This document shows positions 16,066-24,320 of a stretch of 64,000 nt of DNA, piece by piece. The DNA comes from Sphingobium yanoikuyae (GTDB taxonomy: Bacteria > Pseudomonadota > Alphaproteobacteria > Sphingomonadales > Sphingomonadaceae). The position numbers were made by a program, and so were the translations under genes. Position 1 is the first letter of the stretch. Every line of letters starts with the position of its first letter. The stretch covers positions 4,347,001-4,411,000 of the forward strand of contig NZ_CP053021.1 of assembly GCF_013001025.1 (NCBI RefSeq), given 5' to 3'. The notes below the pieces were generated by a model that was not told the DNA's origin, did no database searches, and saw only the letters and a program-made list of their open reading frames with translations.

Positions 16066-16505
16066 TGCCCTATCTCGGCGCCGCCTATCTGTGGGTGAAG
16101 GCCGCCCATGTCATCTTCGTCATCTTCCTGATGGCGGGACTGTTCATGATGCCGCGCTTCTTCGTCTATCATCAGGAAACCCTGCCGGGCTCGGCGGAGG
16201 ACCAGCGCTGGATCGAGCGTGAGACGCGCCTGCTCAAGATCATCCTCAACCCGTCGCTGATCCTTACCTGGGTCTTCGGCCTGATGCTGATGGTGGAAAT
16301 CGGCGCCTGGCATTTCGGCTGGTTCCACCTGAAGCTGCTCTTCGTCCTGGCACTGTCGGGCTATCATGGCTGGATCGCCAGCTATGCGAAGAAACTTGCG
16401 CGCGGTCAGCGCAGTCTTGCCGACAAGCAGTTGCGCATGCTGAACGAAGTGCCCGGCATCGCCGCGGCGGTGATCGTCATCATGGTGATCGTCCGCCCCT
16501 TCTGA
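16065..16505 (+). CDS. hemJ: protoporphyrinogen IX oxidase HemJ (CopD-like membrane protein)
   Basis: A 146-residue integral membrane protein with four hydrophobic helices. It shows the HemJ pattern: WVKAAHVIFVIFLMAGLFMMPRFFVYH with the conserved His near residue 15 and the MPRFFVYH end, LLKIILNPSLILTWVFGL, FHLKLLFVLALSGYHGW, and LRMLNEVPGIAAAVIVIMVIVRPF. HemJ oxidises protoporphyrinogen IX and replaces HemG/HemY in most alphaproteobacteria. Being coupled to hemE strongly supports this role. The length is typical. Confidence 0.93.
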   Translation: MPYLGAAYLWVKAAHVIFVIFLMAGLFMMPRFFVYHQETLPGSAEDQRWIERETRLLKIILNPSLILTWVFGLMLMVEIGAWHFGWFHLKLLFVLALSGYHGWIASYAKKLARGQRSLADKQLRMLNEVPGIAAAVIVIMVIVRPF

Positions 16506-16515
16506 TGGTCGTAGC

Positions 16516-16546
16516 GTAAAGCGTCCGAAAAGATCGGGCGCTTTAC
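16516..16546 (+). terminator. terminator-like hairpin after hemJ
   Basis: GTAAAGCG (16516-16523) pairs perfectly with CGCTTTAC (16539-16546), with an inner CCGA/TCGG extension across the loop. The T tract is minimal, so termination strength is uncertain. Confidence 0.5.
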
Positions 16547-16623
16547 TTGGCCTCTGGCGCAAGTCTTCGGACTATGCTTTGCCTCCGCCGGTCCGCATCC
16601 TGCGGACTTTCTGTGGGGGTATC

Positions 16624-17232
16624 ATGATTCGTCTGTTTTTCTGCGCGGCCGCGTTGGCCGCGCCGATGGCGGCTGCGCAGCAGCCTGCCGTCACCATCGC
16701 GCCTGCCGTCGATGGCAATGTCCTGCGTGCCGGTGCCAAGGTGCCCGTTCGCACGCTGGTCGAACTCACCACCAAGAAGAAGGCGGTGAAGGTCGGCGAT
16801 CGCGTCAATATCGAGACCGCCGAAGCCGTGATGGTCGGCAATAATGTGGTGATCCCTGCCGGCACGCCCGGCATCGCGGAAATCACCAGCGTGCGGAACA
16901 AGGGCATGTGGGGCAAGTCCGGCTTCATCGAGGGCCGCGTGCTCTATGTCCGGCTGGGGGGCCGGCAGGTGCGCTTGACCGGCACCTTCAATGACAAGGG
17001 CGTGACCGGCACCGCCGGCGTCGTCGGTGCGATCGCGCTGATCCCGGTCGCCGGCTTCTTCACCACCGGCACCAGCGCCAACATCCCGTCGGGCTCGATC
17101 ATCCCCGCCTTCCTGGACGAGGATCTGGCCTTCTCGGTCGACAGCGCGGCGGCGACGCCCGCGCCGATCGCCGCGACCCCGGCTCCGGCTCCGGTAGAAG
17201 CCGGCACCGCTCCGGCCGCTGGCGCACTCTGA
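16624..17232 (+). CDS. secreted protein of unknown function, Ala/Pro-rich C-terminus
   Basis: A 202-residue protein starting MIRLFFCAAALAAPMAAAQQ, a clear signal peptide, with GGGGG 6 bases upstream of the ATG. The mature region has a compact domain (about residues 22-150) with repeated Val/Gly strands, including VGNNVVIPAGTPGIAEITSVRNKGMWGKSGFIEGRVLYV, and a glycine-rich hydrophobic stretch TAGVVGAIALIPVAGFFTTGTSANI that may associate with membrane. A Pro/Ala tail (APAPVEAG) ends the protein. I do not recognise the family with certainty. It is not clearly linked in function to the heme genes upstream; the intervening hairpin suggests its own transcription unit. Confidence 0.7.
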   Translation: MIRLFFCAAALAAPMAAAQQPAVTIAPAVDGNVLRAGAKVPVRTLVELTTKKKAVKVGDRVNIETAEAVMVGNNVVIPAGTPGIAEITSVRNKGMWGKSGFIEGRVLYVRLGGRQVRLTGTFNDKGVTGTAGVVGAIALIPVAGFFTTGTSANIPSGSIIPAFLDEDLAFSVDSAAATPAPIAATPAPAPVEAGTAPAAGAL

Positions 17233-17405
17233 TCGACATGGGGGGATCGGGGCCTTCGCCCCGGTCCCTCGGGCTGCTGTCCTACGCCGCCATGACCATG
17301 CTATAGCCGGGGTGTCGCCGATCGGGTGACAGGTGAATAGGATCGCCCCCGCGCAACATAATGTCAAAATGTGCGGGAAATGTGCGAAGTTAAGCGGAGA
17401 CGCCC

Positions 17406-17540
17406 ATGAATGACCCGCGCATCTGGTTCGGCCCCAAGCGTATCGGCTGGGGCTATGGTCCCCGCACCTGGGAGGGCTGGGCGGTGGTCGGCCTGCTCGT
17501 CCTTGCCGTTGTCCTGCTCAAGCGCGGACTTTCGGCTTAG
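17406..17540 (+). CDS. 44-residue single-span membrane protein
   Basis: A short ORF reading MNDPRIWFGPKRIGWGYGPR, then TWEGWAVVGLLVLAVVLLKRGLSA. The N-terminal aromatic/Gly motif (PKRIGWGYGPRTWEGW) followed by one transmembrane helix of about 16-18 residues and a basic cap resembles a small protein family I have seen in alphaproteobacteria, but no function is known. Its stop overlaps the 3' end of convergent panC by 4 bases. The upstream 170-base gap contains a GGGGC/GCCCC hairpin near 17247-17266 without a T tract. Coding is supported by the amino-acid pattern rather than by length. Confidence 0.65.
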   Translation: MNDPRIWFGPKRIGWGYGPRTWEGWAVVGLLVLAVVLLKRGLSA

Positions 17541-18382
17541 GCCGGATCGACCGCGATATTGTCGATCAGCCGGGTCTTGCCCAGCTTCGCAGCGCCCAGC
17601 AGCCGTGCCGGACGGTCGAGCGTTGCGATCGGCTCCAGGCTGTCTGCGTCGCACAGGGTCACATAGTCGATCGGGTCGAAACCATGGGTCGCCAGCGTGG
17701 CGATTGCCCTGGCCAGTGCCGCCTCGACCGGCTCGCCCTTCTCGATCTGGCGCTTCGCCTCACCCAGCGCGCGCGGCAGCGCCAGCGCATCCTTGCGCTC
17801 CTGTTCGCTGAGATACGCGTTGCGCGACGACAGCGCCAAACCATCCTCGGCCCGCTGGGTCGGCATGCCGATGATCTCGATGTCCAGATTGGTGTCGGCA
17901 ACCATGCGGCGGATCACGGCGAGCTGCTGATAATCCTTCTCGCCAAAGATCGCGACATCGGGCGCGACCTGGTTGAACAGCTTGGTGACGACCGTGGCGA
18001 CACCATCGAAATGGCCCGGCCGCGCCGCGCCATCCAGCCCTTCGCTCACCCCCGACACCCGGATATTGGTGGCATAGCCGGCCGGATACATGACTTCCAC
18101 GCTTGGCGCCCACAGGATGTCCACGCCGGCGGCCTGTAACAGCTGCGCATCCTTCGCCTCGCGCCGGGGATAGGCGTCCAGATCCTCGTTCGGGCCGAAC
18201 TGGCGCGGATTGACGAAGATCGACACCACGACATGCCGGCCATGGCGGCGCGCTTCCTCGACCAGCGCCATATGCCCGTCATGCAGCGCCCCCATGGTGG
18301 GGACCAGCGCCAGCGTCTTTCCGTCGGACTTCAGCGCGGCGACGGCGGCACGCAGGGCGGGAAGGTCACGGAGAATTTGCAC
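17537..18382 (-). CDS. panC: pantoate-beta-alanine ligase
   Basis: A 281-residue protein if started at the GTG giving VQILRDLPALRAAVAAL, the typical PanC N-terminus; an ATG 20 codons upstream gives a non-conserved leader. The motifs are VPTMGALHDGHMALVEEAR (HIGH-like), VSIFVNPRQFGPNEDLDAYPR, ARPGHFDGVATVV, FGEKDYQQLAVIRRM and GLALSSRNAYLS. It condenses pantoate and beta-alanine with ATP to pantothenate. It points toward the origin, against the main direction of its neighbours. Confidence 0.94.
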   Translation of the reverse strand: MQILRDLPALRAAVAALKSDGKTLALVPTMGALHDGHMALVEEARRHGRHVVVSIFVNPRQFGPNEDLDAYPRREAKDAQLLQAAGVDILWAPSVEVMYPAGYATNIRVSGVSEGLDGAARPGHFDGVATVVTKLFNQVAPDVAIFGEKDYQQLAVIRRMVADTNLDIEIIGMPTQRAEDGLALSSRNAYLSEQERKDALALPRALGEAKRQIEKGEPVEAALARAIATLATHGFDPIDYVTLCDADSLEPIATLDRPARLLGAAKLGKTRLIDNIAVDPA

Positions 18383-18490
18383 GGGACGAGGGGCTCCGAT
18401 AAGGGCAGGGACACAGGGGCGTCCTGCTAGGCTTCGCGCCACGGGACCGTCAAGAATCTAGAGCGACAAACACGGGGTTATCAAGGTCCG

Positions 18491-19297
18491 ATGGCGAACG
18501 CGCAAACGCACCTCATCGTCTTCGCCAATGAAAAGGGCGGAACCGGCAAGTCGACGACCGCCGTCCACACGGCGATCGCGCTGACTGCGCTCGGCCATAG
18601 CGTCGGCCTGATCGATCTCGACCCGCGCCAGCGCACCGTCACCCGCTATATGGAAAACCGCGCCGAAACCGCGCGCCGCCGCGGCATCGATCTGTCGGCA
18701 CCCGACTTTGCGGTGTTTCAGGGCGACAATGTCGCCGCACTCGACGAACAGGCGGCGGCGGTTGCGGAGGGCAAGGATTTCCTGATCGTCGACACGCCCG
18801 GCCGCGACGATGATTTCGCCCGGCACATGGCAGCCCGCGCCAACACGCTGGTCACGCCGATGAACGACAGTTTCGTCGATTTCGACCTGATCGGCCAGGT
18901 CGATGCCGAAACCTTCCGGGTGCGTCGCCTGTCCTTCTATTCCGAACTCATCTTCGAAGCACGCAAGTCGCGGGCCAAGGCCGATGGCGTGTCGATCGAC
19001 TGGGTGGTGCTGCGCAACCGCGTCCAGCATCATGATGCCCGCAACAAGAAGCGCGTCGGCGATGCGCTGATGGAATTGTCGCGCCGGGTCGGCTTCCGCG
19101 TCATTCCCGGATTGTCGGAACGCGTCATCTTCCGTGAACTCTTCCCCTCGGGCCTGACCCTGCTCGACAAGGGGCATCTGGGCGACCTGGGCATCAGCCA
19201 TATCGCCGCGCGCCAGGAATTGCGTGAGATGGTGGCCGGATTGGCCTTGCCGACCGGCGATCATGCCGCGTCCGTGGACATGCTCGGCGCCGCCTGA
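18491..19297 (+). CDS. mipZ: division plane positioning ATPase MipZ
   Basis: A 268-residue ParA/MinD-type ATPase with deviant Walker A NEKGGTGKSTTAVH, Walker A' LIDLDPRQRTVTRY and Walker B FLIVDTPGRDDDF. The motifs NTLVTPMNDSFVDFDLIG and FYSELIFEARKSRA are typical of Caulobacter MipZ rather than plasmid ParA. MipZ binds ParB at the origin-proximal centromere and inhibits FtsZ assembly near the poles, so the division site forms at mid-cell. It lies only about 3.5 kb from the putative oriC. It is followed with a 1-base overlap by a J-domain gene. Confidence 0.93.
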   Translation: MANAQTHLIVFANEKGGTGKSTTAVHTAIALTALGHSVGLIDLDPRQRTVTRYMENRAETARRRGIDLSAPDFAVFQGDNVAALDEQAAAVAEGKDFLIVDTPGRDDDFARHMAARANTLVTPMNDSFVDFDLIGQVDAETFRVRRLSFYSELIFEARKSRAKADGVSIDWVVLRNRVQHHDARNKKRVGDALMELSRRVGFRVIPGLSERVIFRELFPSGLTLLDKGHLGDLGISHIAARQELREMVAGLALPTGDHAASVDMLGAA

Positions 19298-19755
19298 TGG
19301 GGCTGATCGCGCTGGTGCTGATCGGCCTGGCGGGCTGGCTCATCTGGACCGGGAGATTGCAGCGCATGTCGACCAAGGATGGCATGGCATTGGGGGCGGC
19401 GCTGGTCGGCGCAGTGCTGGCGGCCAAGGGCAAGCCGGCGCTCGGTGCGCCAATCCTGCTGGGCACGGCCCTCTTCTTCGCGTCGCAGGGCAAGGCGAAG
19501 AAGGGCGCTAACCGCGCCAGGCGCAAGGCTGCGCCGCCGGTGCAGACTGACAGGGCCGACGTGGAGGGCGCCCGCGCCCTGCTCGGTCTGTCGGCGGATG
19601 CCCGCGCGACCGATATCCGCGCCGCACATCGCCGCCTGATCGCCTCGGTCCATCCCGACAAGGGTGGAACCGAAGCGCTGGCTGCCCAGATCAATGCCGC
19701 GCGCGACCTGCTGCTCGCCGACCTTGCCGAGCGGGATCGTCCGTCCGCCGGCTGA
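19297..19755 (+). CDS. membrane-anchored J-domain protein
   Basis: A 152-residue protein: an N-terminal hydrophobic helix (residues 1-18), a second hydrophobic glycine-rich region (about 27-65), a basic linker, and a C-terminal J domain starting DVEGARALLGLSADARATDIRAAHRRLIASVHPDKGG. The HPD tripeptide that activates Hsp70 ATPase is present. The layout resembles TIM14/DjlA-like membrane J proteins, suggesting DnaK recruitment to the inner membrane. Its ATG overlaps the mipZ stop, so the two are co-translated; whether they work together is unknown. Confidence 0.88.
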   Translation: MGLIALVLIGLAGWLIWTGRLQRMSTKDGMALGAALVGAVLAAKGKPALGAPILLGTALFFASQGKAKKGANRARRKAAPPVQTDRADVEGARALLGLSADARATDIRAAHRRLIASVHPDKGGTEALAAQINAARDLLLADLAERDRPSAG

Positions 19756-19774
19756 TTGCCCCAGAAAGGACTAT

Positions 19775-21157
19775 ATGGCCCATCGCTTCCATCCGACCCT
19801 GCTGCGCGAATATGATATGCGCGGCGTTGTTGGCCCGATGCTCGGGGAAGCGGACGGCTATGCGCTGGGACGCAGCTTCGCGACCTGGGTGCGGCGCGTC
19901 GGCGGATCAGCGGTCGCGGTCGGCTATGACGGGCGGCTGAGTTCGCCCATGCTGGAGGGCGCGCTGGTGCGCGGCCTCACCGACAGCGGCGTCGATGTGC
20001 TGCGCGTTGGCCTAGGTCCCACGCCGATGCTCTATTATGCCGAGGCCGAACTGGACGTGGCGGGCGCCATCCAGGTGACCGGCAGCCATAATCCCGCAGA
20101 TCAGAATGGTTTCAAGCTGGTCCTGGATCATGCGCCCTTTCATGGCGAGGCGATCCAGCAGCTCGGCGCGATGGCGGCGGCCGGCGACTGGCTGGCGGGC
20201 GAAGGCCGGGTGCGCGATGTCGATATCATGCCGGCCTATGTCGAACGGCTGGTGCGCGATTTTGACGGCGCCGCCTGGCGGATCGGCTGGGACGCGGGAA
20301 ACGGCGCCGCAGGACCGGTCGTGGAGAAGCTGGTGCAACTCCTGCCGGGTGAGCATCATCTGCTCTTCACCGATGTAGACGGCAATTTTCCCAACCATCA
20401 TCCTGATCCTACCGAAGAAGCGAATCTGGCCGATCTTCGTTCCCTTGTCCTCTCCAGGAAGCTCGATTTCGGTGTGGCTTTCGATGGCGATGGCGACCGG
20501 ATCGGCGTGGTCGATGGCCTGGGCCGGATCATCTGGGGGGACCAGCTGCTCGGCCTGTTCGCGCAGGTCGTGCTGAAGGATCGTCCCGGCGCCCCGATCG
20601 TCGCAGATGTGAAGGCCAGCCAGGCCCTGTTCGACGAGATTGCGCGGCTGGGCGGTGAGCCGGTGCTGTGGAAGACCGGGCACAGCCATATCAAGTCCAA
20701 AATGAAGCAGATTGGCAGTCCACTGGGTGGCGAGATGACCGGCCACATCATGTTTGCCGATGATTTTTACGGTTTTGATGATGGACTCTATGCCGCCGTT
20801 CGCCTGATCCGCGCGGCTGCGCGGTTGCGCCGCACCGTCACCGACCTGCGCGGTGACATGGTCGAAATGGTCAACACCCCGGAAATCCGCATTGCCGTGC
20901 CGGAAGACCGCAAGTTCGCGATCATCGAAGACCTGCGCGATCGCCTGGTTGCATCCGGCGCAATCGTGGAATCGATCGATGGCGCTCGCGTCCGCACTGT
21001 CGATGGCTGGTGGCTGCTGCGCGCGTCCAACACCCAGAATGCGCTGACCGCGCGGGCGGAGGCGTCGGATGCTGCGGGATTGGCGCGCCTGCTGGCCGAA
21101 ATCGAATCCCATTTGCGTGATTCGGGCGTCGATCAGCGATTGCAAGCGGCGAAATAG
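19775..21157 (+). CDS. pgmG: phosphomannomutase/phosphoglucomutase (PgmG type)
   Basis: A 460-residue alpha-D-phosphohexomutase with start MAHRFHPTLLREYDMRGVVG, preceded by AGAAAGGA. The active-site Ser loop is TGSHNPADQNGFK (about residue 105), the metal loop is FDGDGDRIGVVD (about residue 240), the sugar-binding loop is GGEMTGHIMF, and the C-terminal phosphate loop lies in LLRASNTQNALTAR. It interconverts mannose or glucose 6- and 1-phosphates, feeding GDP-mannose and UDP-glucose synthesis for lipopolysaccharide and exopolysaccharide. Functional partners (manC-type and ugd genes) occur near 56-60 kb. Assignment to PgmG rather than AlgC is by resemblance to sphingomonad enzymes. Confidence 0.9.
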   Translation: MAHRFHPTLLREYDMRGVVGPMLGEADGYALGRSFATWVRRVGGSAVAVGYDGRLSSPMLEGALVRGLTDSGVDVLRVGLGPTPMLYYAEAELDVAGAIQVTGSHNPADQNGFKLVLDHAPFHGEAIQQLGAMAAAGDWLAGEGRVRDVDIMPAYVERLVRDFDGAAWRIGWDAGNGAAGPVVEKLVQLLPGEHHLLFTDVDGNFPNHHPDPTEEANLADLRSLVLSRKLDFGVAFDGDGDRIGVVDGLGRIIWGDQLLGLFAQVVLKDRPGAPIVADVKASQALFDEIARLGGEPVLWKTGHSHIKSKMKQIGSPLGGEMTGHIMFADDFYGFDDGLYAAVRLIRAAARLRRTVTDLRGDMVEMVNTPEIRIAVPEDRKFAIIEDLRDRLVASGAIVESIDGARVRTVDGWWLLRASNTQNALTARAEASDAAGLARLLAEIESHLRDSGVDQRLQAAK

Positions 21158-21240
21158 CCTGTCGCAGCGCGCAAAATTGATATCGCTATCATTATTTCAT
21201 GCGGAATTTCCCTTAGGGAAACATGGATTTATGACACCGG

Positions 21241-21370
21241 TTGCATGAAACGCAATCGCGCCATCATGTTTCGCATTTGCGACGAACGCCGCCTGGCCGC
21301 AAAAGGAACTCGCCTTTCAGGCATCCTCTCCTAAAACTTCATAGCCGTCCCTCGGGGCGGCTTTTTTTTT
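21241..21370 (+). ncRNA. candidate small RNA, copy A, with intrinsic terminator
   Basis: The 422-base gap between the phosphomannomutase and fadL contains an element matching a second one at 28.3-28.44 kb. Shared parts are TTCGCATTTG, GGAAC, then CCTTTCAGGCATCCTCTCCT followed by AAAAC and a terminator. Here the terminator stem is AGCCGTCC/GGGCGGCT (21343-21350 with 21355-21362) followed by nine T. The CU-rich CCTCTCCT is complementary to Shine-Dalgarno sequences. This suggests a trans-acting, Hfq-type sRNA. The 5' end is not determined; 21241 is a guess from a TTGCAT/CATCAT-like promoter region. The remainder of the gap (21371-21579) holds the presumed fadL promoter. Confidence 0.6.
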
Positions 21371-21579
21371 CACCTGTGACGTTGGCGCAACAGGGCGGCA
21401 CTTGCCGTAGCGTCCAGCCGGGCGAAATCCGGGCAATTGAGCGAAAAATCGCGGAAATCCGTCATTGGCGCCTGTAGAAATCGTCGGGATAGCTGTTATG
21501 CGCATGGTTCCATAAGTCGCATGAGGCGTTTAAGCGCCCGCACCAAATGGCCAAATGAGTTTTTAGCAGAGGAAACGCC

Positions 21580-22881
21580 ATGTCCCTTCGCCGTCGCATT
21601 CTTCCCACCATCCTGCTGACCGGCGCGATCGTCGCACCGATGCCGGCGCTGGCCGGTGGCTTCTATCTTCAGGAACAGTCGCCGGTGGAAACCGGCCGCG
21701 CCATGGCTGGCGGCGCCGCTGCAGGTGACGATCCCTCGACCATCTATTTCAACCCTGCCGCCATGACCCAGCTGTCGGGCGTCCAGGTTTCGGCCGGCGT
21801 CAACGCCCTGATGGCTTCCGCCCACCAGACCAACCGTGGCAGCTATCGCTCGGTCCCCGGTTCGACCGCCCGCGTGCCGGTGACTGGCAATGACGGTGGC
21901 CAGCCGTTCGAAAGCGTCATCCCGGTCCCCAATTTCTACGCTTCGGCGCAGGTCACCGACCGGCTGTGGCTGGGTCTGGGCGTCAACGCGCCCTTCGGCC
22001 TGAAGCTGGAATATGATGACGGTTTCTTCGGTCGCTATGACTCGATCTACACCGACCTCAAGACCTACAACATCCAGCCGTCTGCCGCGTTCAAGCTGAA
22101 CGACAATTTCTCGATCGGCGGCGGCGTCGACGTGCAATATGTGAAGGCGAACCTGACCAACGCGCTGCCGCAGGTGTCACCGCTGGTCACCACCGACGGC
22201 TTCACCAAGCTGAAGGGCGACGACTGGACCGTCGGCTGGAACGCCGGCCTGTTCTACACCAACGGCACCACCAATGTCGGCGTCCACTATCGGTCGGGCA
22301 TCAACCACAAGCTCAAGGGCACCCAGACCATTTCCGGCCTGGTGACGCCGCTCAGCGCCGCCAATGGCGAGTTCGATGCCTCGGCACCGCTGGACCTGCC
22401 CGATATCGTCACCGTGTCCTTCATGCACAAGCTGACGCCGAACCTGCGCGCGATGATCACCGGCAAATGGTATGGCTGGTCCAGCTTCAAGGGGATCGAG
22501 GTCACCTCGGCCACCGGCACCACCAACAAGGAACTGGATTACAAGGACAGCTACAGCGTCAGCCTGGGCGGCGAATATGATTTCAGCCCCGCCTTCACGC
22601 TGCGCGCCGGCACCATGTTCGACCGTTCGCCGACCAATCCGCAGCATCTGACCACCCGCGTGCCCGATGGCGACCGCGTGTGGCTGACGGGCGGCGCGAC
22701 CTGGAATATCTCGCCGGCCTTCGCGCTGAACGTCGCCTACGCCCATACCTGGGTGGAAAAGGCGAACATCATCCGCCCGGACAGCTATTTCCCGTCGCCG
22801 GCCACCGTCACCGCCACGACCCTGGCGCAGACCAGCGGCAATGCGGACCAGGTTGCCGCATCGCTGACCGCGCGCTTCTAA
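21580..22881 (+). CDS. fadL: OmpP1/FadL-family outer membrane transporter
   Basis: A 433-residue protein with signal peptide ending PMPALAGG, so the mature protein begins GGFYLQEQSPVETGRAMAGGAAAG, the FadL N-terminal hatch region. The motif DDPSTIYFNPAAMTQLSG is the conserved NPA sequence of the family, and the rest is alternating beta-barrel sequence ending in Phe (LTARF). FadL homologues take up long-chain fatty acids and hydrophobic compounds such as aromatic hydrocarbons. GAGGAAACGCC precedes the ATG as a good ribosome binding site. It is followed by an intrinsic terminator. Confidence 0.93.
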   Translation: MSLRRRILPTILLTGAIVAPMPALAGGFYLQEQSPVETGRAMAGGAAAGDDPSTIYFNPAAMTQLSGVQVSAGVNALMASAHQTNRGSYRSVPGSTARVPVTGNDGGQPFESVIPVPNFYASAQVTDRLWLGLGVNAPFGLKLEYDDGFFGRYDSIYTDLKTYNIQPSAAFKLNDNFSIGGGVDVQYVKANLTNALPQVSPLVTTDGFTKLKGDDWTVGWNAGLFYTNGTTNVGVHYRSGINHKLKGTQTISGLVTPLSAANGEFDASAPLDLPDIVTVSFMHKLTPNLRAMITGKWYGWSSFKGIEVTSATGTTNKELDYKDSYSVSLGGEYDFSPAFTLRAGTMFDRSPTNPQHLTTRVPDGDRVWLTGGATWNISPAFALNVAYAHTWVEKANIIRPDSYFPSPATVTATTLAQTSGNADQVAASLTARF

Positions 22882-22903
22882 AAAGCTGCGTTAATGCTTA
22901 TAG

Positions 22904-22931
22904 GGGGCTCCAGAGATCTGGAGCCCCTTTT
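22904..22931 (+). terminator. intrinsic terminator between fadL and ispG, overlapping the ispG ribosome binding site
   Basis: GGGGCTCCAG (22904-22913) and CTGGAGCCCC (22918-22927) form a perfect 10-bp stem with a 4-base loop, followed by TTTT. The ispG start codon is only 2 bases after the T run, and the only Shine-Dalgarno candidate (GGAG) is inside the 3' arm. Confidence 0.88.
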
Positions 22932-22932
22932 C

Positions 22933-24078
22933 ATGTCCGAACATAATCCCGGCCTGCGCCCCTGGCGCGACATCGCCCGACGGCAGTCGCGGCAGATCAT
23001 GGTCGGCAACGTCCCCGTGGGCGGCGGTGCGCCGGTCACGGTGCAGACCATGACCAACACGCTGACCCATGACGTCAAGGCGACGATCGACCAGATTCGT
23101 CGCTGCGAGGATGCCGGCGTCGACATCATCCGCGTGTCCTGCCCGGACGAGGAATCGACCGCGGCGCTGAAACAGATCGTCCGCGCCGCGCGCGTGCCGA
23201 TCGTTGCCGACATCCATTTCCACTATAAGCGCGCGCTGGAAGCCGCCGATGCCGGTGCTGCCTGCCTGCGCATCAATCCCGGCAATATCGGTTCGGCCGC
23301 GCGGGTGAAGGAAGTGGTGGACGCCGCCAAGGCCAATAATTGCTCGATCCGCATCGGCGTCAACGCCGGTAGTCTGGAACGCGACCTGCTCGAAAAATAT
23401 GGCGAGCCTTGCCCGGAAGCGCTGGTCGAAAGCGCGCTCGACCATATCAAGCTGCTGCAGGACCAGGATTTCCACGAATATAAGGTCGCGGTGAAGGCGA
23501 GCGACGTATTCCTGGCGGTCGCGGCCTATATGCAATTGGCCGATGCGGTCGATTGCCCGCTGCATCTGGGCATCACCGAAGCCGGCGGCCTGATCGGCGG
23601 CACGGTCAAGAGCGCGATCGGCATCGGCAATCTGCTCTGGGCCGGCATTGGCGACACGATCCGCGTCTCGCTCTCGGCCGAACCGGAAGAGGAAGTGCGG
23701 GTCGGCTATGAGATGCTCAAGACGCTCGGCATCCGCACCCGCGGCGTCAAGGTCATCTCCTGCCCCAGCTGCGCGCGGCAGGGCTTCGACGTGATCCGCA
23801 CCGTCCAGGCGCTGGAGGAACGGCTGCAGCATATCAACACGCCGCTCTCGCTCTCGGTGCTGGGTTGCGTCGTCAACGGTCCGGGCGAAGCGCGCGAGAC
23901 CGATATCGGCCTGACCGGCGGCGGCAATGGCAAGCATATGGTCTATCTGTCGGGCGTCACCGATCACACGATCCAGGATGCCGACATGGTCGACCATATC
24001 GTCAGGCTGGTCGAGGCCAAGGCGGCCGAGATCGAAGCGGCGGCAACCGACGCGGGACAGGTCCAGGCGGCGGAATGA
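22933..24078 (+). CDS. ispG: 4-hydroxy-3-methylbut-2-enyl diphosphate synthase (flavodoxin/ferredoxin type)
   Basis: A 381-residue protein starting [17 protein letters not shown]; an upstream in-frame ATG at 22894 would read through the terminator hairpin and lacks a ribosome binding site. The motifs are [42 protein letters not shown] and the Fe-S cysteines in [13 protein letters not shown] and [13 protein letters not shown]. It converts MEcPP to HMBPP in the MEP isoprenoid pathway (also called gcpE). The stop overlaps the next small gene (ATGA). No separate promoter is visible between it and fadL. Confidence 0.95.
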   Translation: MSEHNPGLRPWRDIARRQSRQIMVGNVPVGGGAPVTVQTMTNTLTHDVKATIDQIRRCEDAGVDIIRVSCPDEESTAALKQIVRAARVPIVADIHFHYKRALEAADAGAACLRINPGNIGSAARVKEVVDAAKANNCSIRIGVNAGSLERDLLEKYGEPCPEALVESALDHIKLLQDQDFHEYKVAVKASDVFLAVAAYMQLADAVDCPLHLGITEAGGLIGGTVKSAIGIGNLLWAGIGDTIRVSLSAEPEEEVRVGYEMLKTLGIRTRGVKVISCPSCARQGFDVIRTVQALEERLQHINTPLSLSVLGCVVNGPGEARETDIGLTGGGNGKHMVYLSGVTDHTIQDADMVDHIVRLVEAKAAEIEAAATDAGQVQAAE

Positions 24079-24305
24079 CGGACAGCGCCGACCGGTCCGC
24101 CATCGCCCATGGCGCAGGCGCCACGGGTGCGCAGGCGGTCGGCGCGTCCGCTATTGGGACATTGGTCCTGGGCGCGATCGCATTGGGGGCAATAGCGGTT
24201 GGCGCCCTGGCCATTGGTCGACTGCGTATCGGCAAGGCACGGATCACCCGGCTTCATATCGACGAATTGCATATCGGCAGGATCGTCGGCCCCGGTCGCG
24301 ACTGA
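24075..24305 (+). CDS. small AIG-repeat protein of unknown function
   Basis: A 76-residue protein overlapping the ispG stop by 4 bases (ATGA). After a short polar N-terminus it consists of near-regular five-residue repeats of hydrophobic-Gly type ([30 protein letters not shown]), followed by [15 protein letters not shown]. The alternation of small, Gly and aliphatic residues every five positions suggests a pentapeptide-like beta-solenoid or a membrane-associated hairpin. I do not recognise the family. Operon position suggests co-expression with ispG. Confidence 0.65.
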   Translation: MTDSADRSAIAHGAGATGAQAVGASAIGTLVLGAIALGAIAVGALAIGRLRIGKARITRLHIDELHIGRIVGPGRD

Positions 24306-24320
24306 TCCAGTCACCCGTCG

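Noticed and set aside
17247..17266. GGGGC/GCCCC hairpin as a terminator
   Set aside because: No T run follows, so I did not list it as a terminator.
21241..21477. 78-codon open frame inside small RNA copy A
   Set aside because: It crosses an intrinsic terminator, has no Shine-Dalgarno, and the corresponding frame is not preserved in copy B.
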